Below, piece after piece: positions 1 through 9,472 of a DNA stretch of 64,000 nucleotides. Origin of the DNA: Ectocarpus siliculosus (taxonomy: Eukaryota > Sar > Phaeophyceae > Ectocarpales > Ectocarpaceae). Under the pieces are notes generated by a model. The model was not told where the DNA came from and did not search any database. It saw only the letters and a list, made by a program, of their open reading frames with translations. The first letter of the stretch is position 1, and every line of letters begins with the position of its first letter. Made by a program: the position numbers and the translations under genes. The DNA lies in NCBI GenBank assembly GCA_000310025.1, contig FN649739.1, forward strand, positions 655,510 through 719,509, read 5' to 3'.

Positions 1-897
1 ACCCGAGTGAAATGCGTACTGTGCCGGATCCTTCCCTGCACAAGCAACCATCCTCCTCAGCGCGACTACAGCTTCCCCGCGAGTAACCACCTTCCACCCG
101 TATGCACCCATCCTCGTCATCAAAGGGGCACGTCCGGGAAGGCTCGGGTGTACGTTCAGGAGCTCCACGATCGCTTCGAAGGCTCCGAAAGGCGCCCTAC
201 CAGATTCCTCCGATCTCGGGCTGCGGGTGCGTGTGATCGTGCATCCCTCTCGATTCTGATCTGCTTTTGACGCCACGAAATGAATCCTGACTGAATCCGC
301 GCGCGCTCTATCTTCACTCTCCACTTGAATGTCTCCTTGAAAAAACCTCAAGCAGTCACGCGTCAAACAGGAATCTGGATGGACGAGGCCGTTCGCGTAC
401 GCGAACAATTCTGAAGCTCGGCACAAGAGAAAATACGACAGCGTCAGTCCTAACCAGAAAACTTTTCCTCCATCCGGAGCGCTCGCAACCGTATGGTAGC
501 CTTGCGACAACATCGACCACGTGAGGGGCAGCCTCACTTGCGCTTGCTTGCCCGTCATCCCTCGAATGCGATCAATCCCTTTCCCCGCCGCCGTAACCAT
601 ACAGTGCGACGTGGGAGGCTCCCACCCCGTACATAGCTTATGGTAAAACTTGATGGCCGCGAGGTATCCCCGAACTGTGGACTGCTGGTTGTTGAACGAA
701 AACAAACGACACGTCATAAATTCGAGGAGGAGCGCGATGATCTCGGGCTCGTCCATCGAGTTCAACCACGGTTCTTTACCCTTGTGTTTCATGAAATCCA
801 ACAATGTCTTCCACTTCGCGGCATACACCTTGTGCGTGCTTCCCCCGATCGACGCGCTCACTAAAGTATCCACCAACCGCGCGACTTCCGTGCTCAT
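1..897 (-). CDS. Tyrosine recombinase (integrase) of the DIRS-like element, partial
   Basis: The frame opens at an ATG at 897 on the minus strand and stays open for 299 codons to the window edge. It begins MSTEVARLVDTL. The first ~110 residues look like the helical N-terminal SAM-like domain of phage-type integrases (STHKVYAAKWKTLLDF, then QSTVRGYLAAIKFYHKL). The catalytic half follows, with the box-A arginine in LLCRASELFAY near position 419. The last visible residues, FHSG, fit the start of the box-B HxxR motif, so the second arginine and nucleophilic tyrosine would lie left of the window. An in-frame stop at 964-966 separates it from the RT frame, although both share the same reading frame. 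It would catalyse insertion of the circular cDNA. I am confident of the family, not of the exact start. Confidence 0.85.
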   Translation of the reverse strand, partial: MSTEVARLVDTLVSASIGGSTHKVYAAKWKTLLDFMKHKGKEPWLNSMDEPEIIALLLEFMTCRLFSFNNQQSTVRGYLAAIKFYHKLCTGWEPPTSHCMVTAAGKGIDRIRGMTGKQAQVRLPLTWSMLSQGYHTVASAPDGGKVFWLGLTLSYFLLCRASELFAYANGLVHPDSCLTRDCLRFFQGDIQVESEDRARADSVRIHFVASKADQNREGCTITRTRSPRSEESGRAPFGAFEAIVELLNVHPSLPGRAPLMTRMGAYGWKVVTRGEAVVALRRMVACAGKDPAQYAFHSG

Positions 898-990
898 CCC
901 CCCTCCTTCCCGCCCTGTTCCTGAAGCGTCCGTAAGCGGAGGGTTCGAGGATAACGTTGGAGGTCACGGGGGTTGTTTTGTCGATGATTT

Positions 991-3900
991 TTAGTGATGT
1001 GTCATCATGAGATTCCATAACGTTCGATCGTGACGGGGTTGTAGGTTCTTTTTCTGGAGCACGAAGGAACACACTTTTTCTCCGCGTGAACCGAGTGGTA
1101 TCTCACGCCAATCGTTTGTGTTGGTGAATCTTCGGACCCTATCGGCTAGTTCCGACCTCGGCCATCGAGAAATCCCGTCCGCGAGCGTGTTTTGTACGCC
1201 CGGGATGTGTTTTGCCTCGTAACTCCATTCTCCCGAAATCTCGAGTCGTCCTAGCATTCTCATCATCAAACACGCGCGTTTGTCTCTGGCCCCGCCGCAC
1301 CGGTTTGACCATGTGACGGCCGCCATGTTGTCACCGCGCATCAAGACGGGGTCGTTGTTATTTTTCGGGCGATCCCCTACGAGACTGTGCATTACCCAGG
1401 CGGTCATGACCATGCCCACGAGTTCGAGTAGATTGATCGTGACGCTGCAGGTCTCCCGACGCGCGGCCTTTTGTTTCAATTCGGTTGCGAAGCCCAAGGG
1501 CGAGTCGTATCTCCAATACACCCTTTTCTCTGGACAGAAGCCGCCAATGGCGTCGAAACTAGCGTCTGATAGATAACGTCGTTTTGGCTGGCGTTTTACG
1601 ACACCGTAGCACGGGGCGTTCAGCGACTCTCCAGCTGTGAGCAATTCGTGTTCGATTGCCCACCTGAAAAAATCCAGGTCGTCGTGGAACTCTCTCCCTA
1701 GTTCTACAACGTGGCTACAGTTTCTCGTGTGTTTTCTGTGGAGTCCTGTGAGTCTCAACAACCTCCAGACGAAGTACTTTCCGGCCCGAACCACGTACGT
1801 GAGGTTCCACAGCTTCCCGGCTATGCTAAACACTTCTTGCGCTGTCGCTTCACGCTTGTGGCGCGGCCAGTCGATTTCTAAGGCTGTTTTTAACACCTCT
1901 GATTTCTTCGTCGTCAAAGAGATTTTTAGCTCGTGCGAGTCGATGACGAACCCTAAGAATTCAAGCTGCGTGTCCCAATCCGAACTCTTCTTCGGCGCGA
2001 GTATAGGAGTCTCCCCCGGTTCTCCCGGGCCGAACAAGCGAACGTAGTCTGATGCTAAAGACGCGGACACGGTCAGCGCTGACAAGTCGTCGGCCGATTG
2101 CTGGGTTCTCAGGAGGCCGTGATCATCTACGTAAACGACCGACATGAAATTGCTCGACCGATCGCCTCCTTTTGTGGCGTGAACTGTGGCGTCATCCGGC
2201 ACGGGCGTAGGGTCGCCTTCCTCCCACGGTTCGACGATTTTTACGTGCTTCATCATGTTTACTCCTTCGGGCAGCAATTGCACGCTGTCGAGATTGGTAT
2301 TACAGTGCGAGTGTTCAGCCGCGGACGCCATAACTCCGAAATGTCCCGGCGAGCCGGTCCAACCGAAAGTCAGGCGGAAATCGATGACGACGAGGTCGTC
2401 GACTACGTAGCTGAAGTTGTGTGCTTGCTCAGGTTCTACTCGAACGTTGCGATAGGCGTCGTTGACGTCCGTCGTTGACATGAGGATGCGGAGCTTCGGG
2501 TTTTTGGCTCGAAGGCTAACTAGCTCCGACAGGAATTTTGGCAGGGCTTCGGCGCAGAGGCTAGGGGGTACACTGTCGACGTCTGTGTCAGCGTTGAGAC
2601 CTCCTTTTACTCCTTTGTTGTCAGCGTCGAAAGACAAGTCGTTGACTATCCTAACCTTGTGGGTAACGACCGCTCCCAGCGGCGACACGCGGAGGTTTGG
2701 GATTTCATACGCCGCCGATTTTTGAATAACGAGGCATCTCTCTCTTCGTACATCCTCTGCGAGTTTCTTCCAAATGAGTGGTAGGTGCTCGTCAGCCGAC
2801 CGGTGGTTTCCGTAGTTCAGTGCGCTTGCAAGGTCCGCTTTAGACGGGGGGGCACTCACTGGTACCCCTCCAGTAACGATTGTCATCAGTTCTTCGATCT
2901 GTGGAAAACCTTTTAGGTCCCCAAAATATTGTCTGACGTGGTTCGTGTCTACCGGTGGTGTGACCAGGGTTCCGCCGAGCGACCGTGCTACCTTCCCTAC
3001 CGAACCACGGTTGTCTCGCATCATTTGTGTGCAAACCTCTGCTAGTTGATACAGAATTCGTTCTCTCTCTGGTTGTTCGAGGTTTGTTTTTCCGAGTGTT
3101 GCTCTGTCCTCGTGCCACCTCGCCACGTGTTTTCGCTGTGTTTCACTGCGCCCTTGGCCATTGGGAATCGGTGATGACCCGACGTGGGGAGGGCTACGAT
3201 GACGCAAGACTCGTTGTTCCGTGCTGTAGGTCGAGCGCAGTCCTACAGGAGGTTGTATACTGCGCTGGAGCTGCTGCGTGGGGGTAAAGTGTGCGTGGTG
3301 CGTGAGAGACGGTTGTCGTCGTAGTGCCGACCCTTGGACCTTTGCTGGCAGGGTGGGACTTCGAGGACAGGTCGTGTCTGACGCGCCAGGCGCGGTGACC
3401 GAAGTTAGAAGCGTCGATCGTGCCTCGTCTGGTACACGTGCCTCGTGGGATTGTGTGCGAGACGGGTGTTGCGCCGCCGCTGACGCGTTCAAGGCTGCTG
3501 GCGGCGGTGGAGACGTTGGCTGCCGCGCGTCTGACACTGAATGCCCCGGGGGGCGTGTGAGAGGCGAGGCGAGCCCCGTGTCCGAATCGCCGACTTCTAC
3601 GGGTTGTGGGAGAGACGAAAGTCTCCCTGTGTCCGACACAGCTACTTCTGCGGCTTGTGTGGGAGACAGGTGACCTGACATGTCTACCATTCTGGTAAGC
3701 GGTGATGCCTGTCGGCCTGCTTCGCGTGTTCGTGGCGGGATCTCGTCAATTCGTGTAGGGAACGGTGGTTGTGTCGACATTTCGAGGGCGCTGGGCCTGG
3801 AGTGTGGGGACAACCTACTATCCGATCGTAAAAGTGGGCGAGATTCGGCTACGTCGAGGTTGGTGGAGCTATCAGACGGGTGCGTGTGGTTGGTCCACCT

Positions 3901-4683
3901 ATACCTTGCTGCGCGACCGCTATTGCTCAACGTGAGTTGTGTATTGCGCTGGAGCTGCTGTGTAGGGGTGAAGTGTGCGTGGTGCGTGAGAGACGGTTGC
4001 CGTCGTAGTGCCGACCCTTGGACCTTTTCTGGTAGGGTGGGACTTCGAGGACAGGTCGTGTCTGACGCGCCAGGCGCGGTGACCGAAGTGAGAAGCGTCG
4101 ATCGTGCCTCGTCTGGTACACGTGCCTCGTGGGGCTGTGTGCGAGACGGGCGATGCGTCGCCGCTGACGCGTTCAAGGCTGCTAGCGGCGTTGGAGACGT
4201 TGGCTGCCGCGCGTCTGACACGGAGTACCCCGGGGGGCGTGTGAGAGGCGAGGCGAGCCCCGTGTCCGAAACGCCGACTTCTACGCGTTGTGCGAGAGAT
4301 GAAAGTCTCCCTGTGTCCGACACAGCTACTTTTGCGGCTTGTGTGGGAGACAGGTGACATGACGTGTCTATCTTTGTGGTAAGCGGTGATACTCGTTGGT
4401 CTGCTTCGCGTGTTCGTGGCGGGATCTCGTCAATTCGTGTAAGAAACGGTGGTTGTGTCGACATTTCGAGGGTGCTGGCCCTGGAGTGTGGGGACAACCT
4501 ACTATCCGATCGTACAGGTGGGCGAGTCTCGGCTACGTCGAGGTTTGTGGAGCTACCAGACGGGTTCGTGTGGTTGGTCCACCTATACCTTGCTGCGCGA
4601 CCGCTATTGCTCAACATGAGTTGCTCACCGTGAAACAGGGCCGGCGAAACCGACCCCGGCGTGGGCGCGTCCCGAGGCCCCAC
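991..4683 (-). CDS. Reverse transcriptase / RNase H polyprotein of the DIRS-like element
   Basis: This 1230-residue frame has three parts. Residues ~1-500 are a low-complexity Ser/Thr/Pro/Arg-rich region containing two ~228-residue direct repeats. The reverse transcriptase follows, with the first catalytic aspartate in TDVNDAYRNV and the YVDD active site in SVVYVDDHGLL (about 2122-2133). The RNase H domain comes last, with its acidic residues in SDASFDAIGGF, NLLELVGM, RGDNMAAVTWS and LADGISRW. The frame stops at 991-993, 94 bp before the recombinase ATG. No protease or DDE integrase motif is present. The protein would copy element RNA into cDNA. The ATG at 4683 is the first in frame; the real start could be further downstream. 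Confidence 0.9.
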   Translation of the reverse strand: MGPRDAPTPGSVSPALFHGEQLMLSNSGRAARYRWTNHTNPSGSSTNLDVAETRPPVRSDSRLSPHSRASTLEMSTQPPFLTRIDEIPPRTREADQRVSPLTTKIDTSCHLSPTQAAKVAVSDTGRLSSLAQRVEVGVSDTGLASPLTRPPGYSVSDARQPTSPTPLAALNASAATHRPSRTQPHEARVPDEARSTLLTSVTAPGASDTTCPRSPTLPEKVQGSALRRQPSLTHHAHFTPTQQLQRNTQLTLSNSGRAARYRWTNHTHPSDSSTNLDVAESRPLLRSDSRLSPHSRPSALEMSTQPPFPTRIDEIPPRTREAGRQASPLTRMVDMSGHLSPTQAAEVAVSDTGRLSSLPQPVEVGDSDTGLASPLTRPPGHSVSDARQPTSPPPPAALNASAAAQHPSRTQSHEARVPDEARSTLLTSVTAPGASDTTCPRSPTLPAKVQGSALRRQPSLTHHAHFTPTQQLQRSIQPPVGLRSTYSTEQRVLRHRSPPHVGSSPIPNGQGRSETQRKHVARWHEDRATLGKTNLEQPERERILYQLAEVCTQMMRDNRGSVGKVARSLGGTLVTPPVDTNHVRQYFGDLKGFPQIEELMTIVTGGVPVSAPPSKADLASALNYGNHRSADEHLPLIWKKLAEDVRRERCLVIQKSAAYEIPNLRVSPLGAVVTHKVRIVNDLSFDADNKGVKGGLNADTDVDSVPPSLCAEALPKFLSELVSLRAKNPKLRILMSTTDVNDAYRNVRVEPEQAHNFSYVVDDLVVIDFRLTFGWTGSPGHFGVMASAAEHSHCNTNLDSVQLLPEGVNMMKHVKIVEPWEEGDPTPVPDDATVHATKGGDRSSNFMSVVYVDDHGLLRTQQSADDLSALTVSASLASDYVRLFGPGEPGETPILAPKKSSDWDTQLEFLGFVIDSHELKISLTTKKSEVLKTALEIDWPRHKREATAQEVFSIAGKLWNLTYVVRAGKYFVWRLLRLTGLHRKHTRNCSHVVELGREFHDDLDFFRWAIEHELLTAGESLNAPCYGVVKRQPKRRYLSDASFDAIGGFCPEKRVYWRYDSPLGFATELKQKAARRETCSVTINLLELVGMVMTAWVMHSLVGDRPKNNNDPVLMRGDNMAAVTWSNRCGGARDKRACLMMRMLGRLEISGEWSYEAKHIPGVQNTLADGISRWPRSELADRVRRFTNTNDWREIPLGSRGEKVCSFVLQKKNLQPRHDRTLWNLMMTHH
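3256..4624 (-). repeat. 684-bp direct tandem duplication inside the RT frame
   Basis: Two adjacent copies with a 684-bp period (for example TGCGCTGGAG at 3261 and again at 3945) cover about 3256-3940 and 3941-4624. The period is exactly 228 codons, so the frame is kept and the N-terminal low-complexity region of the RT protein is doubled. The copies differ by scattered substitutions, so this is an old duplication and unlikely to be an assembly artefact. Confidence 0.92.
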
Positions 4684-4776
4684 GGACCTGGCGACGTCGG
4701 CGAACCAGGTACCAGCGTGTCCTGACTCCCCTCCCGCACCTACTGTCGGCCCTGCCGTATGGCAGAGCCCAACCTG

Positions 4777-4895
4777 TCAGAAACCTCCCCTCCCCCCACC
4801 GCCCCTCCCTCCGGCGCCGCGCCCCTGGTTCCCTCCTCCACCGCCCCTGCCGCCGTTGACCGTCATGCTGAAGTTGCCCACGTTGGGCTGGCGGA

Positions 4896-4930
<35 letters not shown>

Positions 4931-5956
4931 GATGGTAGCGGCTGCGGCGCCGCTGCCTGCTGCGGCGGGGCCTGCGGGGGTGGCGGGACATGCGGGGGTG
5001 GGGAAGCGGCGGAGGTGGCGGGGGCGGGACCGGCGTGTACGCGGTGGAGTTGGCAGTCTGGAGTGCGGCACTGGCGGCTGAACCACCATCCCTTGCAAAA
5101 ACCGGGGGGGCACGTCGGGGTCGTGGTCGTGGTCCGCTGCCGCTTGGTTGTCGCTGTCTTGGCCCCGGCCGTTCCGCTATTTCCGCTTTGCACTCGTGGC
5201 GGGGGCGAGGGCGGCGGCCACGGTGGGGAGAGGCCATTGGGCTGCCTTTTCCGCGAGACTCTGGGTGTGATCTTCCTCGAGCAAGGTCTTAAGGAGCTTG
5301 AATCGCGGAAATGGGACGGCATCCGTGGCGTCCGCGGTGGGGGGGCCGTCCTGGTGCGTCCGGCGTAGGTCATATGCCATCTTGTGTAAAATGCGGAAAC
5401 CGTCTTCCAAGCCGCGGTTGATGGCATCCAGGAGGGCGTTGCGGACCCGGTTTTCATGGGGCTGAAGGCCTGTGTAGTGGAGGGTGAGGTACGTAGCCAG
5501 CTTCCTTGTAATCGATGCGAACTCCGCCCTCCAGGCCGCGACGCGAAGCTTGGCATTCTCCTCGGCCGTGTCCATGCCGTACTCGATCGTTTTGAACAGC
5601 ACGGTGATGAAGGTGTCGAAGTGGACCGTCACGGGCATGGCAGCGAGGGCGGCGTTGGCGGACTTGGGCGGGAAACAGTGCTCGATTTTTATGTCCGTCA
5701 GGCTGCACATCTGTTTCCCTCCCTGCTCTGTGATGTGTGAGTATTCGCCGGCGACCATTTTAACGAAGGGCACGTCGACCGGGGCGCGAGTGTCGAATCC
5801 GCCCCGCGCGAGGAGCCACAGGGGGCCCGTCGCTTTCCAATCCTCAGCCCTCAGCTTCAAAACGATCAAGGCCCTAACTTCCACGCTCCTTCCTCTTGCT
5901 TCCTCAGCTAGTTGTATGACTGCACTAGCGTTCTCTTCCCCGAGACGCGGGTGCAC
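4777..5956 (-). CDS. Gag-like ORF1 of the DIRS-like element, split over two frames
   Basis: An upstream frame of 259 residues (5956 to 5177) begins MHPRLGEENASAV and is mostly helical and non-repetitive. A second frame, open from 5556 to 4777, overlaps it for about 380 bp. It carries a cysteine cluster (CPPGFCKGWWFSRQC, then CRTPDC), a proline-rich stretch, a run of eleven glutamines encoded by the CTG/CAG repeat near 4896-4930, and a glycine/arginine-rich tail. Together they resemble a gag: an assembly domain plus an RNA-binding basic or zinc-knuckle-like tail. Whether they join by programmed frameshifting, splicing, or are separated by a disabling indel cannot be decided here. The function is inferred from position and composition. 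Confidence 0.6.
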
Positions 5957-6319
5957 AAGAAGACTGAAGACTTTGCACGCAGGGGACGCTCAGCACCCGT
6001 CCCCTGCTTTCTTTCGAATTCAACAAACGCCTTCCAGAAACAACGCTTTCCTTCTGAACGCTACATTTTTCAGAAAAAAAAAACGGCAAGTACCGCAAAA
6101 TGAAGGAGAGGAGAACATGGTCTCCCCGGTTTTCCTTCTTCTGACTCCGGCTGATGATGCGTGCAGAATAAAACGTACCAACAGGTTACGACAAACGCAA
6201 GTGCAGAATGAATGGGACGACACACGCACAGCACACGTGCACCCAGTGCACAAGTTTGAACAGCATGAGCGTAAACACGCGCACCCGGAGATATATTGTT
6301 CGCCACGCCCAATTTCACG
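5957..6319. other. Spacer between the DIRS-like and LTR elements
   Basis: No supported gene. The stretch contains a short A-run near 6076 and many TGTG/CACA-type words. Its left part may be the 5' untranslated region of the DIRS-like element, but no terminal repeat could be recognised. Confidence 0.4.
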
Positions 6320-6324
6320 CAGCA

Positions 6325-6624
6325 TGTTAGATATACTCGTAGCATAGTAAATGTGGTTGAATATGGGGCATGGATCTACGGAGATTGCAGTTGGTAGATT
6401 GCGGAGGAACAGGGAGTTTCTGCTTGGTTTCTTCGGAGATTCAATGAGTGATCTGAATTGCGTGACGGATAGGTGTGGTGACGCTCTCTTCGGTTGCTCA
6501 CTCTCTTTTGTTCTCTGCTGTTCCCTCTTCCCTCTAATACAAGACTTTCCCATCTCGGCCCTCACCGGCCGAGTAGCCTTTCTCCACAAACCTACAAGCT
6601 TCGGCCTACCCGGTTTATCCAACA
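6325..6624 (+). repeat. 5' LTR
   Basis: This 300-bp repeat has TGTT...AACA ends and is near-identical to 9173-9472. A pyrimidine-rich stretch (CTCTCTTTTGTTCTCTGCTG) lies in its middle. It would contain the element's promoter and polyadenylation signals. Confidence 0.93.
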
Positions 6625-6934
6625 CGCTAGCGTTAACGACTTTGTCGAGGGTGATTGGGTAGCACCGATGGGCAGCCGCATGCGCGGCTGACGACATCCA
6701 ACCAGACGAAGAGGCCAACAGCGGCGAGGGCCTGCACAGCAGCAGCACCCACAAGACCTACAGCAGCGCTCCCAAGACCTACAGCAGCGCCATCGTTAGC
6801 TGAAGCCCGCCGTCTACTGGGCTTGTAGGCATGAACAGGCACGTGATGACTTGTCAGTTTTCGACTGCTGTCGTTATGTGTACACACACCCATCCATGCG
6901 GTGATGCGGTACGCCTACCTACATAGTGCCGTCA

Positions 6935-7160
6935 GATTCTAAACGCGGTATTACGCCGTGCGGTACTGCCGTCAAACACCAACGCTTACTCCAACTCCAC
7001 CTCCACCCGGTACTGCCGTCAAACTCTCTCTCCAACTCTTTCTCTAGAATAATCGCGGCAACACGCTGCGCGGTAAAGCCGTCAAACACCAACAACACTT
7101 GCTCCATCAAAACGCGACAATACGTCGTGCGGTACAGCCGTCAAACTCCACCGCTCGGTC
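6935..7160 (+). repeat. Degenerate ~55-60-bp tandem repeats inside the LTR element
   Basis: The word GCCGTCAAAC recurs four times (near 6967, 7017, 7078 and 7138), each time preceded by a variant of CG(G/T)GCGGTA. The unit is degenerate, and neighbouring copies share only 20-30 clearly alignable bases. Confidence 0.65.
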
Positions 7161-8269
7161 AAAGGCCGACTACCTGTAGCAAATGGGTAGACACAATCCA
7201 GGTTACCAGTAATCCTCAAAAACTGATGCCAGTTTCTAAACTGATGATATTGTGTGTGCGTGTAGCATGGTATTAGAAATAGTATTGTGCGTAATGTAAT
7301 GCTGCAGTGATTGGCGAAGTTTTGTGCTTTGTCTTCCTGACAGCCGTGCTGAGACCAACTTTCTCTCGCCGGCAACAACGTGATCAACGTTTTATCTGGG
7401 CTCTTTTTGGTAGCTACTTTTTGAGCAACAGGTTTAGCCTGATCAAAAATTCGTGATCAACGTTTTATCTGGACTTTCTTTCGGTAGCAGGTTTAACCTG
7501 ATCAAAAACTTTTCATGTCTTGGTTGTGTTAGCGAGTACCACAGACGTGTGAAGTCTCAGCGACGTGCAACATTGATTGGTACATCCACCTTGTTGCAGA
7601 TTAAAAATCCACAATATTGACGAAATAAATGCTGATTTCCGAATATTGCTATACGTTGTCTTGAGGTTGCTATTTGTTATGAGATTGCGATTCCAAAGTT
7701 GTGAAAGTTTCGACTTAGGATTGATTACCCTTTGTTTGGAACAGGAGCAGCGGCTGAATTATGATTTTGTGATAGAGGACTAATCAACCTCCGTTTCAGG
7801 GTGATACTCAGGTATCTATGTATTGAATTGCAATGTCGCAGTGATCGGTAATTTCAGACAAACATTGCACAAGTAGGGTCCGACGACTTGAAAGTGTATT
7901 TCATTTATTTATTGTTTTTTCTGCTGCAGTCACTACTGTGCAGAACCGGGGGGAATGTTGGTAGTATGTGATTCTCTTCAGTAGTGCTGGTTTGTTCGGA
8001 ACTAATCTGCCGCCATCTTCCCCTCCAAACGCGCGACCTGCCCTGCACCACCGCCGAGTCAATCCTCCCGGGAGCGACAAATGTTCTTCCCCCACTTCAG
8101 GCGGACGCAAAGATCCAAGCTCGAGTCGCGGCCAGCCGGAAAAGATGAAAGACGGAAGGCGACCGCGGCGAAGGCGTGCGAAATATCCGCTGGGGGGAGA
8201 GAAACAATGGCTTGGGCAATGGGTTAGCGCTGGAGCTTGATGGGCCGGCAAATGTAGGAGTTTCGAGTG

Positions 8270-8400
8270 TTATTTGTTTTGGTATTGAATTGGAGGATTT
8301 TCGAGTGTTGATTGTTTTGGTATTGAATTGGAGGGTTTTCGAATGTTCTGTTTTGGTACTGGATTGGATTGTATGTTTTGGCATTGAATTTGATTTGGTT
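8270..8400 (+). repeat. ~33-bp TG-rich tandem repeats inside the LTR element
   Basis: The phrase TTTTGGTATTGAATTGGAGG occurs twice with a 33-bp period, and decayed versions (GGTACTGGATTGGATTG, GGCATTGAATTTGATTTGG) follow. It has no coding meaning. Confidence 0.65.
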
Positions 8401-9159
8401 TTGGTGTTCGTCGGGATTTATTTGCAGGAGGATTGTTTTTCTTGGGTTTCGACTGGATGAACATTAAATGTTGTTCTTTTGTTCTATGGTTCAGACTCCA
8501 ACCCCTTCTAAACTCACGGGGGCGAATCTCCCAGAGCAGGGGGGCGCGTTGTTCTTTCGGAAGGTATTTACCTGTAGGTGGTACTAGGTTTCTAGAGAGA
8601 CACAATAGGAATACTCACGTATTTTCTGCGCAAATGATCTTCACGCTGAACGAATGTTTGAGGATGGATGTTGTTTGATCGGACATGTGAGAGTAAAAAA
8701 GGATCCATACCATACCCAGCTGCGTTTTACCTGCAAATGGGCATGTTCATACTTACTTCTATTTTTGCGAAATTTGTGTTGTCTTTGTAGGATTTATTTG
8801 TAGACGGATGGATGGATGTACTGGAAGCACAACGAAGGCGAATTTCTACGAATTGATCCGTGTTTTCGAAAGTGGACGTAATGACGAGTGTCACAGATAG
8901 GTTTGGTTCGATGGATTGTTTAATGCTTCGGTTGTGCGGGGGATATTAGTACTTTGCGGGTGTCGTTGTACTGAGAAAGGATGGACCAGAAGAAGAGCGT
9001 TTTTCAGAGAAGGAATGAAGGCGATGAGACAAGACGTTGTGAGTTCAGGAAAATTTGCATCATCGAGTTCTTGGTTATTTGTGTGTCATGGAGGAGTAGG
9101 ACCTACATTTTGGGTCGTAGATGGAATTATATTGACTTGCCGTTTCATTACGATGCATA

Positions 9160-9172
9160 CGAGCAGGGGGGC
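9160..9172 (+). promoter_or_regulatory. Polypurine tract of the LTR element
   Basis: CGAGCAGGGGGGC abuts the 3' LTR, the expected place of the plus-strand primer in an LTR retrotransposon. Confidence 0.65.
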
Positions 9173-9472
9173 TGTTAGATATACTCGTAGCATAGTAAAT
9201 GTGGTTGAATATGGGGCATGGATCTACGGAGATTGCAGTTGGTAGATTGCGGAGGAACAGGGAGTTTCTGCTTGGTTTCTTCGGAGATTCGATGAGTGAT
9301 CTGAATTGCGTGACGGATAGGTGTGGTGACGCTCTCTTCGGTTGCTCACTCTCTTTTGTTCTCTGCTGTTCCCTCTTCCCTCTAATACAAGACTTTCCCA
9401 TCTCGGCCCTCACCGGCCGAGTAGCCTTTCTCCACAAACCTACAAGCTTCGGCCTACCCGGTTTATCCAACA
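9173..9472 (+). repeat. 3' LTR
   Basis: This is the second copy of the 300-bp LTR, followed at once by the right CAGCA target duplicate at 9473-9477. Confidence 0.93.

Larger units (their letters stand above)
1..5956 (-). mobile_element. DIRS-order (tyrosine recombinase) retrotransposon, left part missing
   Basis: Three coding regions lie in order on the minus strand: a gag-like region (5956 to 4777), a reverse transcriptase/RNase H polyprotein (4683 to 991), and a tyrosine recombinase starting at 897 and running off the left edge. There is no aspartic protease and no DDE integrase. RT/RNase H followed by a tyrosine recombinase is the defining layout of DIRS-order elements, known from stramenopile genomes. 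The long open frames suggest a fairly intact copy. The terminal or split repeats of such elements could not be delimited: the 3' end is outside the window and no clear 5' terminus was found between 5957 and 6319. Confidence 0.88.

Noticed and set aside
7-270. 87-residue plus-strand open frame at the left edge
   Set aside because: It is the antisense shadow of the tyrosine recombinase frame, which shows family motifs.
3920-4360. Arg/Ser-rich minus-strand frame of 146 residues
   Set aside because: Alternative frame of the duplicated low-complexity segment of the RT protein.
4661-5368. Plus-strand frame with poly-cysteine and poly-proline stretches
   Set aside because: Antisense shadow of the gag-like polyglutamine and glycine-rich region; the cysteine run is just the CTG repeat read in another frame.
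6625-6650. Primer-binding site just inside the 5' LTR
   Set aside because: The sequence after the LTR (CGCTAGCGTTAACGAC) does not resemble a tRNA 3' end complement that I can recognise.
6351-6662. Repeated plus-strand frame of ~100 residues (also at 9199)
   Set aside because: It lies in the two LTRs, so the repetition reflects the LTRs and not a protein family.
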